Positions 12,194-20,803 of a DNA stretch of 64,000 nucleotides are shown here, one piece after another. The notes under the pieces were generated by a model that was not told where the DNA came from, did not search any database, and saw nothing but the letters and a program-made list of their open reading frames with translations. Both the position numbers and the translations under genes were made by a program. The stretch is from contig PJFB01000008.1 of assembly GCA_003574895.1 (NCBI GenBank), forward strand, positions 124,001-188,000, in the 5' to 3' direction. Each line of letters starts with the position of its first letter. Positions within the stretch are counted from its first letter, which is position 1. The DNA is from Geobacter sp. GTDB lineage: Bacteria > Desulfobacterota > Desulfuromonadia > Geobacterales > Pseudopelobacteraceae.

Positions 12194-13384
12194 TTATTCA
12201 ATAATCGAGCTTACGACACCCGCGCCAACTGTACGCCCGCCTTCGCGGATTGCAAAGCGAAGACCTTCATCCATGGCAATCGGAGTGATTAGGTTAACCG
12301 TGACAGCTACGTTGTCGCCAGGCATTACCATCTCTGTACCGGCTGGCAAATCCACTATCCCGGTTACGTCTGTTGTACGAAAGTAAAACTGAGGACGATA
12401 CCCGTTGAAAAATGGGGTGTGACGACCACCTTCCTCTTTTGTCAGTACGTAAGCCTCTGCCTTAAACTTGGTGTGTGGTGTAATGGAACCCGGTTTGGCC
12501 AAAACTTGGCCACGTTCGATCTCTTCGCGTTTGACGCCGCGAAGCAGGGCACCGATATTATCGCCGGCTCTACCTTCGTCCAGAAGTTTGCGGAACATCT
12601 CAACACCGGTGACTACTGTCTTGGTAGTGGCTTTCATGCCGACGATCTCGACTTCTTCGCCAACCTTTACAATGCCGCGCTCAACACGTCCAGTGGCCAC
12701 TGTACCGCGGCCGGAAATGGAGAAGACATCTTCGACAGGCATAAGAAAGGGCTTATCGATAGCGCGCTCCGGTTCGGGGATATAGCTGTCAACTGCATCC
12801 ATGAGAGCAAATATCGCAGGCTCGGCCAATTCGCCCTTTTCACCGTTCAGGGCCTGGAGAGCGGATCCTTTGATGATTGGAATGTCGTCACCAGGGAAGT
12901 CATAGCTGGAAAGCAGTTCACGAATTTCAAGCTCTACCAGCTCAAGCAACTCGGCATCATCCACCATGTCGGCTTTATTAAGAAAAACCACTATGTAGGG
13001 AACACCAACCTGACGAGCCAACAAGATGTGCTCGCGAGTCTGGGGCATAGGACCGTCAGCGGCAGAGACAACAAGGATTGCTCCGTCCATCTGGGCAGCA
13101 CCAGTGATCATGTTCTTTACATAATCCGCATGGCCCGGGCAGTCCACATGAGCATAATGGCGCTTGTCGGTTTCGTATTCAACATGGGCAGTGGCGATGG
13201 TGATGCCGCGCTCACGTTCCTCAGGGGCATTGTCAATCTGATCAAACGCCTTGAATTCAGCCTGACCCTTGCCGGCCAGCACCTTAGTGATAGCTGCAGT
13301 CAGGGTGGTCTTACCGTGGTCAACGTGACCTATCGTACCAATGTTTACATGCGGCTTTGTGCGCTCAAATTTAGCCTTCGCCAT
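12194..13384 (-). CDS. tuf: Elongation factor Tu
   Basis: GTPase that brings aminoacyl-tRNA to the ribosome. 396 residues, normal length. GTP motifs in order: GHVDHGKTT (about 18-26), the DCPGHADY switch II (about 80-87) and NKADM (about 135-139). Effector loop [15 protein letters not shown]; domains 2 and 3 complete to the end ([15 protein letters not shown]). Strong AGGAGG ribosome site. It lies directly downstream of four tRNA genes, the arrangement known as tufB in E. coli. Confidence 0.98.
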   Translation of the reverse strand: MAKAKFERTKPHVNIGTIGHVDHGKTTLTAAITKVLAGKGQAEFKAFDQIDNAPEERERGITIATAHVEYETDKRHYAHVDCPGHADYVKNMITGAAQMDGAILVVSAADGPMPQTREHILLARQVGVPYIVVFLNKADMVDDAELLELVELEIRELLSSYDFPGDDIPIIKGSALQALNGEKGELAEPAIFALMDAVDSYIPEPERAIDKPFLMPVEDVFSISGRGTVATGRVERGIVKVGEEVEIVGMKATTKTVVTGVEMFRKLLDEGRAGDNIGALLRGVKREEIERGQVLAKPGSITPHTKFKAEAYVLTKEEGGRHTPFFNGYRPQFYFRTTDVTGIVDLPAGTEMVMPGDNVAVTVNLITPIAMDEGLRFAIREGGRTVGAGVVSSIIE

Positions 13385-13459
13385 AAGAACAGGACCTCCT
13401 CATTTTACTTATTGTTTTTTTCAAACCTAATTCCAGCAATCAAGCGATTTATCCTGAAA

Positions 13460-13535
<76 letters not shown>

Positions 13536-13541
13536 ATAAAC

Positions 13542-13618
13542 TGGAGCGGGAAACGGGACTCGAACCCGCGACCCTCAGCTTGGAAGGCTGACGCTCTAGC
13601 CAACTGAGCTACTCCCGC
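13542..13618 (-). tRNA. tRNA-Gly (UCC)
   Basis: Minus-strand cloverleaf of 77 nt. The acceptor GCGGGAG pairs with TTCCCGC (one G-U pair), anticodon loop CTTCCAA with anticodon UCC, T-loop TTCGAGT, CCA encoded. Separated from the next tRNA-Thr by only 6 nt. Confidence 0.97.
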
Positions 13619-13723
13619 GTAATCCAGATGAAGACTTTGGGAAACCATCCAACAGGCCTTGACCAGTTCTGGCGACAATGTCTCCTGGATTCAAACCATG
13701 CTGCAGGCTTCCGGTGGTTTATG

Positions 13724-13809
13724 TGGTGGAGGGAGGAGGATTCGAACCTCCGAAGTCGTACGACGACAGATTTACAGTCTGTTCCCTTTGGCCGCTCGGG
13801 AATCCCTCC
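13724..13809 (-). tRNA. tRNA-Tyr (GUA)
   Basis: Minus-strand class II tRNA of 86 nt with a long variable arm. The acceptor GGAGGGA pairs with TCCCTCC, anticodon loop CTGTAAA with anticodon GUA, T-loop TTCGAAT, CCA encoded. The 105 bp spacer to tRNA-Gly shows nothing recognisable. Confidence 0.97.
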
Positions 13810-13831
13810 AGGGAGAATCGGTATTGTTTAG

Positions 13832-13907
13832 TGGAGCTGGCGATGGGACTCGAACCCGCAACCTGCTGATTACAAGTCAGCTGCTCTGCCAATTGAGCTA
13901 CGCCAGC
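13832..13907 (-). tRNA. tRNA-Thr (UGU)
   Basis: Minus-strand cloverleaf of 76 nt. The acceptor GCTGGCG pairs with CGCCAGC, anticodon loop CTTGTAA with anticodon UGU, T-loop TTCGAGT, CCA encoded. First gene of the tRNA-tuf-ribosomal-rpoBC transcript. Confidence 0.97.
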
Positions 13908-13942
13908 GCAAACATCTAAACTGACCTTAAATCGAATTTATT

Positions 13943-13971
13943 TATTTAAAGAAAAGCTGCATCACTGTCAA
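13943..13971 (-). promoter_or_regulatory. Sigma-70 promoter of the tRNA-tuf operon
   Basis: On the minus strand TTGACA (13966-13971), 17 bases, then TAAATA (13943-13948). This is a perfect -35 with a good -10, ending about 36 bp before the first tRNA. It is the best candidate to drive the tRNA-tuf operon, and by read-through possibly secE to rpoC. Confidence 0.75.
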
Positions 13972-14046
13972 GTTATTTTTTACAAAGACCATTAAAAAGC
14001 TTCTGGGAGCCTCACAGCACTGAAGATAATATTGCTCACACTGTTG

Positions 14047-14895
14047 TTAATCAACAGCCAGCAGAGGCAAGAGTGCACGCTTCATTTTTTTTAGTGCGCC
14101 CTCCTCAATCTGCCTCACCCGCTCTCTTGATATGGAGAAGTAACCAGCTATTTCTTGAAGCGTCATCGGCTCATCAGAGGATATGCGGTGCTCAACAATG
14201 AATCGTTCCTTCTCATTGAGAGTATCAACGGCTTGGGCAAGATGGTTCTTGAGCAATCGATTCGATTGGAATTCGGCCAGCAATTCTTCCTGATTCATTT
14301 GCTGGTCCGCAAGATTTTCCAAAATCGTAAGCCCGTCACTGCCAGGTATTTCAGCATCCAGAGAAAATTCGCCTTGAAGTCGTTGTTCCATCTCAATCAC
14401 ATCATTGTCAGTTACATCCAAAACTTTAGCAGTTGCGTGGGTATCATCATCGCCACTCCCAAACCTTTGTATCGCATTTTTTGCTTCGCGGAGCTTAAAA
14501 AAGAGCTTACGCTGAGCTTGTGTAGTACCAATCTTAATAAGACTCCAGGCCGAAATTATATAGTTTTGAATATATGCCCTAATCCACCACACAGCATAAG
14601 AAATAAGTCGAATACCCTTGTACGGATTGTATTTACGAACTGCCAGCATGAGTCCGATATTTCCTTCTTGTATCAGGTCAAGCATTTTCAAACCATAGTG
14701 CCTATATTCTGATGCAATTTTGACCACAAATCGCAGATTTGATGTAATCAAAGCGTGAGCTGACTCCAGGTGCTTCTCCTCGAAAAATTTAACGGCATGA
14801 AGATGTTCTTCTTCCTCACTGAGAACAGCAAACTTTCTAATTTCAGCTATATATACAGACAGACTGTCCGCAACAACCGGCAGACTTGCGACCAT
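14047..14895 (-). CDS. rpoH: RNA polymerase sigma-32 (heat-shock sigma factor)
   Basis: Directs RNA polymerase to heat-shock promoters. 282 residues. Region 2 has ITSNLRFVVKIASEYRHYGL, DLIQEGNIGLMLAVRKYNP and the DNA-melting YAVWWIRAYIQNYI. The RpoH box is recognisable as QRKLFFKLR. Region 4 has the helix-turn-helix LQEIAGYFSISRERVRQIEE near the C-terminus. The start is set at ATG 14895, not the ATG three codons upstream, which overlaps the AAGGAG ribosome site. Its own promoter overlaps a CIRCE operator. It lies upstream of the tRNA-tuf operon, with which it is not obviously co-transcribed. Confidence 0.95.
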   Translation of the reverse strand: MVASLPVVADSLSVYIAEIRKFAVLSEEEEHLHAVKFFEEKHLESAHALITSNLRFVVKIASEYRHYGLKMLDLIQEGNIGLMLAVRKYNPYKGIRLISYAVWWIRAYIQNYIISAWSLIKIGTTQAQRKLFFKLREAKNAIQRFGSGDDDTHATAKVLDVTDNDVIEMEQRLQGEFSLDAEIPGSDGLTILENLADQQMNQEELLAEFQSNRLLKNHLAQAVDTLNEKERFIVEHRISSDEPMTLQEIAGYFSISRERVRQIEEGALKKMKRALLPLLAVD

Positions 14896-14932
14896 AACAC
14901 ACATCTCCTTTTCCCTATGTCGAGCATCCAGC

Positions 14933-14959
14933 TTAGCACTCTCACCACCAGACTGCTAA
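14933..14959. promoter_or_regulatory. CIRCE-type HrcA operator at rpoH
   Basis: TTAGCACTC, nine bases, GACTGCTAA. The established CIRCE consensus is TTAGCACTC-N9-GAGTGCTAA, so 17 of 18 arm bases match and the spacer length is exact. It begins within a few bases of the predicted transcription start, where HrcA binding would block initiation. Confidence 0.85.
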
Positions 14960-14960
14960 T

Positions 14961-14989
14961 ACATTAACAACACATTTGTAAAAAATCAA
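14961..14989 (-). promoter_or_regulatory. Sigma-70 promoter of rpoH
   Basis: On the minus strand TTGATT (14984-14989), 17 bases, TAATGT (14961-14966). The predicted start falls in or beside the CIRCE repeat, about 60 bp before the rpoH ATG. Confidence 0.6.
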
Positions 14990-15005
14990 GTCCGCATCCT
15001 AAGTG

Positions 15006-15494
15006 CTAACCGGGATGCGTCGGTAAAATCCTGCTCTTTTCTTCATACATGATTACTGTCATATCCGGTCGTTTAGGAGCATAGGCAAATGTAATTTTTG
15101 TATCAATGTCATCCCAAATATACTTAATCATGTGCGGAGCCAACGAGCGGTCCATAACCCCCTCGCCAAATTTTCCTTTTAGTTCGCTGAGAAGCCTTTC
15201 GATTCCTATTTTTTTTACGTAAGTTTTTTCATAGGTTACCGAAACCGCATGAAGCTTCCCATCCTTAAACCCGAAGCTTCTTCTTGCAATCGACTTTGTT
15301 GGCTTTTGCTGCTTGTAGACTGCCTCACCACCAAACTTCATCATTTGTCCGCCGGGGAATTTATTATATACTCTCGAAAATCCGTCATTCCAGCCAAGAT
15401 TTTCATACCCGGACAATGTTTTCTCGGCAAAAGCCAGCATATTTAACACCAGCGAAATGGCGACAACAACAATGACAATTATGGATTTATACAC
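15006..15494 (-). CDS. Hypothetical exported protein
   Basis: 162 residues from a GTG start at 15494, which follows AAAGGAA at good spacing. Residues 1-24 form a clear signal peptide (hydrophobic core, cleavage after AFA). The mature part is about 138 residues, basic, with no motif I recognise and no cysteines, so a small periplasmic protein is the only safe description. It ends 17 bp before the rpoH promoter on the same strand and lies 53 bp after the thiolase-like gene, so it may share that gene's transcript. Confidence 0.7.
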   Translation of the reverse strand: MYKSIIVIVVVAISLVLNMLAFAEKTLSGYENLGWNDGFSRVYNKFPGGQMMKFGGEAVYKQQKPTKSIARRSFGFKDGKLHAVSVTYEKTYVKKIGIERLLSELKGKFGEGVMDRSLAPHMIKYIWDDIDTKITFAYAPKRPDMTVIMYEEKSRILPTHPG

Positions 15495-15547
15495 GTCTTA
15501 AATTCCTTTCACCCAACATAGACACACAAAATATTCAAGCGTTCCTA

Positions 15548-17149
15548 TCACTTACCGGTTATCTTCCTCCAGCTATTTCCAGCCAATTCCACCACTCCAT
15601 TAATTGTTCTGGTATAAAATTTACGTACCGGCATGCGGTTAACCATAATATGTCCATTAAATCGCTCTATCAAGACAGGGTCTCCAACAGCAAATTCAGA
15701 AACCTGGTGATAATGATCGCCATCCACACCAAACAGGAAATTATGTTTGGCGTTCTCGAAACGGCAACTAACAATAAAGATCACCAATTCTGGTCGGCCA
15801 GATTTATAATCAAAACGGGTAGTAGAAGTGCAAAAGGTACCTTCAACAGGGCCCCCCTTGGCTAGCAGGACATCCAAGGTTACATTTTTAGGTTTCAACT
15901 TACCAAGTGAGGGTAGCCCCCATGGCTTGAATTGGTCGTGTGCACGGGAATAATAGTGGTCACTCCGTTCAAGCAACACAACCACATTGTTGTTGATGGG
16001 CCCACCGATAGAGTGAGAAATGCCGGCGGAAAAACCGCGCTCTTGAATCAGTTGGTGGTTCTCTACTATCTGAATCATTCCGGTTGCACCAAGCGGATGA
16101 CCACGTCCTTTCAAACCACCAGTGAGATTCGTGGGAAAGGCGCCGCAAGGGCCGGTCAAAGAGTCATCAAATAATGCGTCCAACAGGCGGTTACGACTGA
16201 CAAGCCCCAGATCGACCAAATTAATCGGACCAAAGCCGTTAAAAGGATCATGCATATTGACATGCGCTTTGCCGGCAAAGGAGCGAATATTTTTAATTCC
16301 AGCCATACCATAGGCATAACCGGCAGCAATGACAGTGGCAGGAAATGAATGAAAATAATTGCGGTCAGCGATAGTGGGGATATCGGTTGCACTCCCCACA
16401 CCGCTTACAAGAACTTCTTGCGGCTTTGAAGTCAATATTACAGCCGCCATACCGTCCGACATGGGGCAGTAATCATGATAGCGCAGGGGAAACCAATAAC
16501 GGTAGTTTTTACCGCTGGCGATCTGGTTGTAGTAATCATCCACTTCGATAGGAAAGTTCAAATGGGCATTGGGGTTTTGCGCAGCGTAATGGTGACTCCG
16601 ACTCGTAAGCATCGCTGAATACGCTGTCCACTCCTCGTCCGACAGACCGAGTTTTTCTTTTAGCGCCCTTGCTACCAAGGCACCACAAGCAGGCATGGTC
16701 AGACCGAAGTCGGACTCGTCCCTATCAATCACACCTGCGATAATGCGAGTGGACTCATGGGTCGATACATCACTCATCTTTTGAATGCCGATAGCAAGAA
16801 CATGATCATAACGTCCTGAGGCTACCTCCAGATAGGCATTTTCAAAAGCCGACGCCCCCGATGATGACGCAGTATCAATCAAAACAGATTTAGCTCCGGA
16901 AATCCCCAAAATCCCTGATATCTTTGCAGCAGTATTATCTACACCCGAGAAAGCAGAGGGATTCTGACTACCAACGACCACAGCCTCAACATCCCGGCGC
17001 CTTACGGGGCTACCATTGAAGACACTCACACATCTTTCTGCCATCTCCAAAAAAGACAGGTTCTCTTTATCCTTGCCATTGTAACGTCCAACCGGAGCCA
17101 TCCAGGCAGAAGCTACGTACACGGGTCGGGGATGAAATTGGGGTTCCAC
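15548..17149 (-). CDS. Thiolase-superfamily protein lacking both catalytic cysteines
   Basis: 533 residues from GTG 17149, preceded by AGGAGG. The thiolase fold is clear in residues 8 to about 395: the nucleophile loop is followed by AFENAYLEVASGRYDHVLAIG, then GGLKGRGHPLGATGMIQIVE with the catalytic His. The first catalytic Cys (CASG) is replaced by Ser95 (SSSG) and the second (C-x-G) also by Ser (SIGG). A C-terminal domain of about 125 residues resembles the added beta-domain of the actinobacterial thiolase-like TLP1 group. Whether it still condenses or cleaves acyl-CoAs is unknown; a CoA-binding or altered-chemistry role is possible. Its downstream neighbour is a small exported protein. 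Confidence 0.8.
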   Translation of the reverse strand: MEPQFHPRPVYVASAWMAPVGRYNGKDKENLSFLEMAERCVSVFNGSPVRRRDVEAVVVGSQNPSAFSGVDNTAAKISGILGISGAKSVLIDTASSSGASAFENAYLEVASGRYDHVLAIGIQKMSDVSTHESTRIIAGVIDRDESDFGLTMPACGALVARALKEKLGLSDEEWTAYSAMLTSRSHHYAAQNPNAHLNFPIEVDDYYNQIASGKNYRYWFPLRYHDYCPMSDGMAAVILTSKPQEVLVSGVGSATDIPTIADRNYFHSFPATVIAAGYAYGMAGIKNIRSFAGKAHVNMHDPFNGFGPINLVDLGLVSRNRLLDALFDDSLTGPCGAFPTNLTGGLKGRGHPLGATGMIQIVENHQLIQERGFSAGISHSIGGPINNNVVVLLERSDHYYSRAHDQFKPWGLPSLGKLKPKNVTLDVLLAKGGPVEGTFCTSTTRFDYKSGRPELVIFIVSCRFENAKHNFLFGVDGDHYHQVSEFAVGDPVLIERFNGHIMVNRMPVRKFYTRTINGVVELAGNSWRKITGK

Positions 17150-17172
17150 AGCATCCTCCTAGGAACAGAAAA

Positions 17173-17194
17173 GGCGCCTAAACCGTCGGGCGCC
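17173..17194 (-). terminator. Possible terminator between dehydrogenase and thiolase genes
   Basis: Two copies of GGCGCC separated by ten bases, followed on the minus strand by TTTTCTGTT. A six-pair GC-only stem with a short T-run fits a weak terminator or attenuator after the upstream dehydrogenase gene. Confidence 0.4.
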
Positions 17195-17228
17195 CTCAAC
17201 TGTAACATATTTTCAAAACTACTTCATT

Positions 17229-18095
17229 CTACTTGCGCAACACTTTGATGACCGCTGAAAAATCTTCCTCACCCCAACCAGCCTTAACCCCTTCTTCATA
17301 CACCTTGCTGGCAGCCTCTGCAGCAGGAAGCGTCAAACCGACCAGACGAGCAGCGTTCATAACCATGTGCAATTGTTCATGGACATACTTGAGCGCCAGA
17401 CTGCGAGAAAAATCACCCCTGGCCATGGCACGTCCCTTGAGATGGAACAGCGGTGAGGCAACTCCCCTTGTGTCAAGCACTTCCAAAATCTTGTCCGCAT
17501 TGAAACCCATCTTTTCACCAAAAACCAACCCCTCAGCCAAAACCTGTACCAATTCTGCCTGCACCAAATTTACAATGAACTTCATCTTGGTGGCATCCCC
17601 AACCTGGCCGACATGAATAATGTTCAGCCCAAAATAGGAAAACGCCTCACGACACTTGCCAACCAAAGAGGGGTCACCCCCGGTTATGATTGTCAGAAGA
17701 CCATTAGCAGCATGCTCCTTGCTGCCCCACACCGGTGCGTCAAGATACATGACTCTTTTCTTGGCGGCATCTTCGGCAATCCTCATGGTTGTTTCAAGAG
17801 AATGAGAACCCATGTCCGCCAGAATGGCGCCGGTATCTATGCCCGCCAAAATGCCATCCTGGCTGAACATAAGGGGCAGTAGCTCATCCCCCTCGGGAAC
17901 AATGGCAATCACCAGATCACGACCCTTGGCTGCCTCGGCAGCAGAGGGGGCTGCCTTTGCTCCCTGGGCAACCAATCCGGCAACGGCATCCTGATTTGTG
18001 TCAAAAACAGTCAGTTCATAACTTCCTTTAGTCAGGTTGGCAGCCATATGCCTGCCAACGGTGCCTAGTCCGATGAAACCAATTTTTTTCAGCAT
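17229..18095 (-). CDS. NAD(P)-dependent beta-hydroxyacid dehydrogenase family protein
   Basis: 288 residues, the normal family length. N-terminal Rossmann motif GFIGLGTVGRHMAANL (about 6-21); substrate-loop motif DAPVWGSKEHA, which is DAPVSGG in most members; catalytic Lys region GDATKMKFIVNLV. The family includes 3-hydroxyisobutyrate, tartronate-semialdehyde and glyoxylate/succinic-semialdehyde reductases. The GSK variant is closest to the semialdehyde-reductase group known in Geobacter, but the substrate cannot be fixed from sequence. Strong GGAGG before the ATG. Confidence 0.9.
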   Translation of the reverse strand: MLKKIGFIGLGTVGRHMAANLTKGSYELTVFDTNQDAVAGLVAQGAKAAPSAAEAAKGRDLVIAIVPEGDELLPLMFSQDGILAGIDTGAILADMGSHSLETTMRIAEDAAKKRVMYLDAPVWGSKEHAANGLLTIITGGDPSLVGKCREAFSYFGLNIIHVGQVGDATKMKFIVNLVQAELVQVLAEGLVFGEKMGFNADKILEVLDTRGVASPLFHLKGRAMARGDFSRSLALKYVHEQLHMVMNAARLVGLTLPAAEAASKVYEEGVKAGWGEEDFSAVIKVLRK

Positions 18096-18242
18096 TAGTG
18101 TGCCTCCTGAAATAAAATCATGTTTTCAAAAATTGATATATAATTTTACACACAAAATATCAAACTGGCAACTGCCAAATTGTAATCCACTTTCTACTAT
18201 AAAACAACATCCATAGAATTAGTGTAATGAAAATCCATTTTA

Positions 18243-18899
18243 TCAACGCGACTTCGTGACACTAATTCTTGGGCAGAGTTCATGCAAGCAACACGCTGAA
18301 CAACGTGGCGACACTGGAAAGCATTGGTTCTGACCAAAGGCGACCAGAATGTCATTGATCTCGATCCAGTATTCGGCAGGCAACTTGCCACGCAGGACCA
18401 TCTCGGTTTCTTCCGGAGTCTTGGTCGCAACATAACCCAACCGGTTGCAAATGCGGTGAACATGGGTATCTACGCAGATGCCAGGCTTGCCAAACCCCAA
18501 AGTCATTACCAAATTGGCTGTTTTACGTCCAACCCCTTTAAATGTAAGAAGTTCATCGATTTCATCTGGTACATTCCCTGCATAATCGGCTACGATCCTT
18601 CGTGAAATTTCATGAATCTGCTCTGCCTTGTTCCTATAGAAACCAGCCGGATAAATTAGTCGAGCCAGCTCTTCAATCGGCAAGCGGAGAATGGCTTCCG
18701 GAGAATCGGCTATCTCGAAAAGCCTAGCCGACGCCTGGGAAGTCACCTGATCCTTGGTACGCAAAGAGATAATGCAGGATACAAGCACCTTAAAAGGAGA
18801 ACGGCCTGTTTCAGATACTACCGTAACGGCAGGTTTGCGCCAGTTGAGATATTCTTCGCGCAAGATAGCAATTACTATGTGGATATTAACCGGGCTCAT
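18243..18899 (-). CDS. nth: Endonuclease III (DNA glycosylase/AP lyase)
   Basis: Base-excision repair enzyme removing oxidised pyrimidines. 218 residues. Helix-hairpin-helix [15 protein letters not shown] carries the catalytic Lys, the catalytic Asp lies in [13 protein letters not shown], and the C-terminus has the iron-sulphur pattern C-X6-C-X2-C-X5-C (near 197-213). The N-terminal loop reads SLRTKD where E. coli has SAQATD. Monocistronic, transcribed away from the PHP gene, 79 bp between the two starts. Confidence 0.95.
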   Translation of the reverse strand: MSPVNIHIVIAILREEYLNWRKPAVTVVSETGRSPFKVLVSCIISLRTKDQVTSQASARLFEIADSPEAILRLPIEELARLIYPAGFYRNKAEQIHEISRRIVADYAGNVPDEIDELLTFKGVGRKTANLVMTLGFGKPGICVDTHVHRICNRLGYVATKTPEETEMVLRGKLPAEYWIEINDILVAFGQNQCFPVSPRCSACCLHELCPRISVTKSR

Positions 18900-18978
18900 G
18901 GGGAAGATAGTACATTAACGCATTAAGGCATGCAATAACAGGTTTTACTTTTCAACAATGGGGAGATAGTATCATTGC

Positions 18979-19872
18979 ATGGGTACTGAAATGAAACAGT
19001 TTATCGATTTACATCTGCACTCCAACTGCTCCGATGGGGTCTTTTCACCAGCCGAACTGGTTGAAATGGCACATCGGGTGGGCTTGGTTGCCATTGCCAT
19101 TGCCGACCACGATTCAGTGGCAGGCGTCACGGAGGCAATAACAACCGGCATCACGGCTGGTATCGAAGTCATCCCGGCAATAGAGCTTTCCGTCCAATTT
19201 GCGTCATGGAATGACGTCCATCTGCTTGGATACGGTATTGACCATACCGACTGCAACTTCCTAGAGAGACTGGTCGCTTTTCGTGAACGCCGAGAAAAGC
19301 GCAACGTAGAAATCCTGGATCTGGTAAACAAAAGGCTCAACGCCGAAAAAAAAGAGGCTATCCAACTAAAAGATGTACTGGCATCCGCCAGGGACTCCAT
19401 TGGGCGCCCTCACATAGCCCGCGTTCTCCAGGCGAAAGGATATGTCAACTCAACAGAAGAAGCATTCCGGCGTTATCTTTCCCCATGCAATATTCCCAAA
19501 TTTTACTGGCCGATTGATAGTGCCATCAACGAAATCAGGCAACTGGGAGGTGTTGCTGTCTTGGCCCACCCCGTCACCATCACCGATGATCGCCGGGAAT
19601 TGCATGGGGTGATCGCACAAATGCAGAATATGGGGTTGGATGGCATAGAGGTATTCAACAACATTTCGCAGCCGGATGAAATGGAATACCTGCGGCGGTT
19701 CGCAGAAGAGCGGAATTTGTTGATTACAGGTGGTTCTGATTTTCACTGCAGTGAGGACAGCCTTGAAATGGGAAAGGGGCGAGGCGGTGTCCGTTTTGAG
19801 AACAACCTCCTACCCCCTCTTAAAAAACTTATTACCGAACGGCAGGAAAATGCACGGGTCGCACTTCTCTAA
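18979..19872 (+). CDS. PHP-domain phosphoesterase, RNase AM (YciV/TrpH) type
   Basis: 297 residues. The metal-ligand motifs of the PHP family appear in order: DLHLHSNCSDG, ADHDSVAG, a Glu in IPAIELSV, LAHPVTITD and TGGSDFHC. Length and motif spacing match E. coli RNase AM (Rnm), a 5'-3' exonuclease acting on short RNA and DNA oligonucleotides and on rRNA 5' ends, so a similar role is likely. A GGGGAGA site lies 13 bases before ATG 18979; a second ATG lies four codons later. Its stop overlaps the stop of the convergent kinase-BON gene. Confidence 0.88.
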   Translation: MGTEMKQFIDLHLHSNCSDGVFSPAELVEMAHRVGLVAIAIADHDSVAGVTEAITTGITAGIEVIPAIELSVQFASWNDVHLLGYGIDHTDCNFLERLVAFRERREKRNVEILDLVNKRLNAEKKEAIQLKDVLASARDSIGRPHIARVLQAKGYVNSTEEAFRRYLSPCNIPKFYWPIDSAINEIRQLGGVAVLAHPVTITDDRRELHGVIAQMQNMGLDGIEVFNNISQPDEMEYLRRFAEERNLLITGGSDFHCSEDSLEMGKGRGGVRFENNLLPPLKKLITERQENARVALL

Positions 19873-20696
19873 CTCTTGTCTTTGTATGCCTTGTAGTTAA
19901 CAACCTGAATATCTTCCTCTATTTTTTTAACCCCTTTAACAGATTCGACAATCCTGATCGCATATTTCTTTTCGTCTTCCGAGGCGAGATAACCGCTAAG
20001 ATGTATCCTGCCTTTGTCCACAACGATCTTGAAAGGTCGGTAATCCAAATCGGCAGAATTCAATAGCGCTGTTTCGATCTTCTTTACAAGTATAGCATTA
20101 TCGATGACTTCCGTAACACCCTTTTCCGCCTCTTTTAGAGCCGGGTCTTTAGCTGCGGCCACTATACTTTCAACAATTGAGACAGGCGTCAGGCGGGACG
20201 TATTAAAGGTCATGTCGTAACCAAGCGGATCATCCCAATTTCGATCAAAGTAAAAATGAATAAAGCCTCCACGTTGATGGTCGCTGCGGCGGATCATTGT
20301 GCGAGCAAGATCCGGATCGATCCACTCCCGTTCGGCAAAGCGCTCGACCCGCTCTTCAAAGTCAGCGATAAAACGAAGCCTCAGTACGTTGCCACACCCC
20401 ACCATCAGATCCTGCCCACCACGACCATAAAGGATCACATTCCCTTTACGGGCAAAGTCCAGCAGGATAATCTCGATAGTATTGAGTGCAGCGGCACGCT
20501 TGCGATCTTCGGCCGTGATATATGAAGGCGGTTTTTCGTCAACCATTTGAAACATTTCGGATGAAAGTCCATATTTGGATGCATTTGCACTGATACGGGC
20601 GCCATCAACCAGAGTGTATTTGAGTTTCTGAGAAACTTCGTCCGCTATCTGGTACGCCCCAGTGCCCATCTCCCGCGATATCGTGATAATTGCCAT
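19869..20696 (-). CDS. Cytidylate-kinase-like protein fused to a BON domain
   Basis: 275 residues. Residues 1 to about 190 resemble the cytidylate-kinase-like P-loop family: ITISREMGTGAYQIADEVSQKL at the N-terminus, the GNVILYGRGG motif, and a lid-like segment with RSDHQRGGFIHFYFDRNWDD. Residues about 196-268 form a BON domain (an alpha-beta repeat with the conserved Gly in GRIHLSGYL). BON domains usually bind lipid or ligands in envelope proteins, but no signal peptide is visible, so the protein is probably cytoplasmic. The usual Gly-rich loop GSGG is GTGA here. Substrate unknown. Convergent with the PHP gene, 4 bp overlap. Confidence 0.8.
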   Translation of the reverse strand: MAIITISREMGTGAYQIADEVSQKLKYTLVDGARISANASKYGLSSEMFQMVDEKPPSYITAEDRKRAAALNTIEIILLDFARKGNVILYGRGGQDLMVGCGNVLRLRFIADFEERVERFAEREWIDPDLARTMIRRSDHQRGGFIHFYFDRNWDDPLGYDMTFNTSRLTPVSIVESIVAAAKDPALKEAEKGVTEVIDNAILVKKIETALLNSADLDYRPFKIVVDKGRIHLSGYLASEDEKKYAIRIVESVKGVKKIEEDIQVVNYKAYKDKS

Positions 20697-20803
20697 CTAA
20701 ACCTCCCCTTCAGTGCCTGACACTTCCAGCGCTATATAACATGTTGTGGTTGTCTAAACAAGAAGGTAATGCTACCCTCCGACGTATTCGTGCCATTTAG
20801 GAG

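Noticed and set aside
13659-13919. Plus-strand ORF of 86 codons reading GDGTRTRNLLITSQLLCQLSYA
   Set aside because: It is the antisense of tRNA-Tyr and tRNA-Thr; such peptides are a well-known annotation artefact of tRNA genes.
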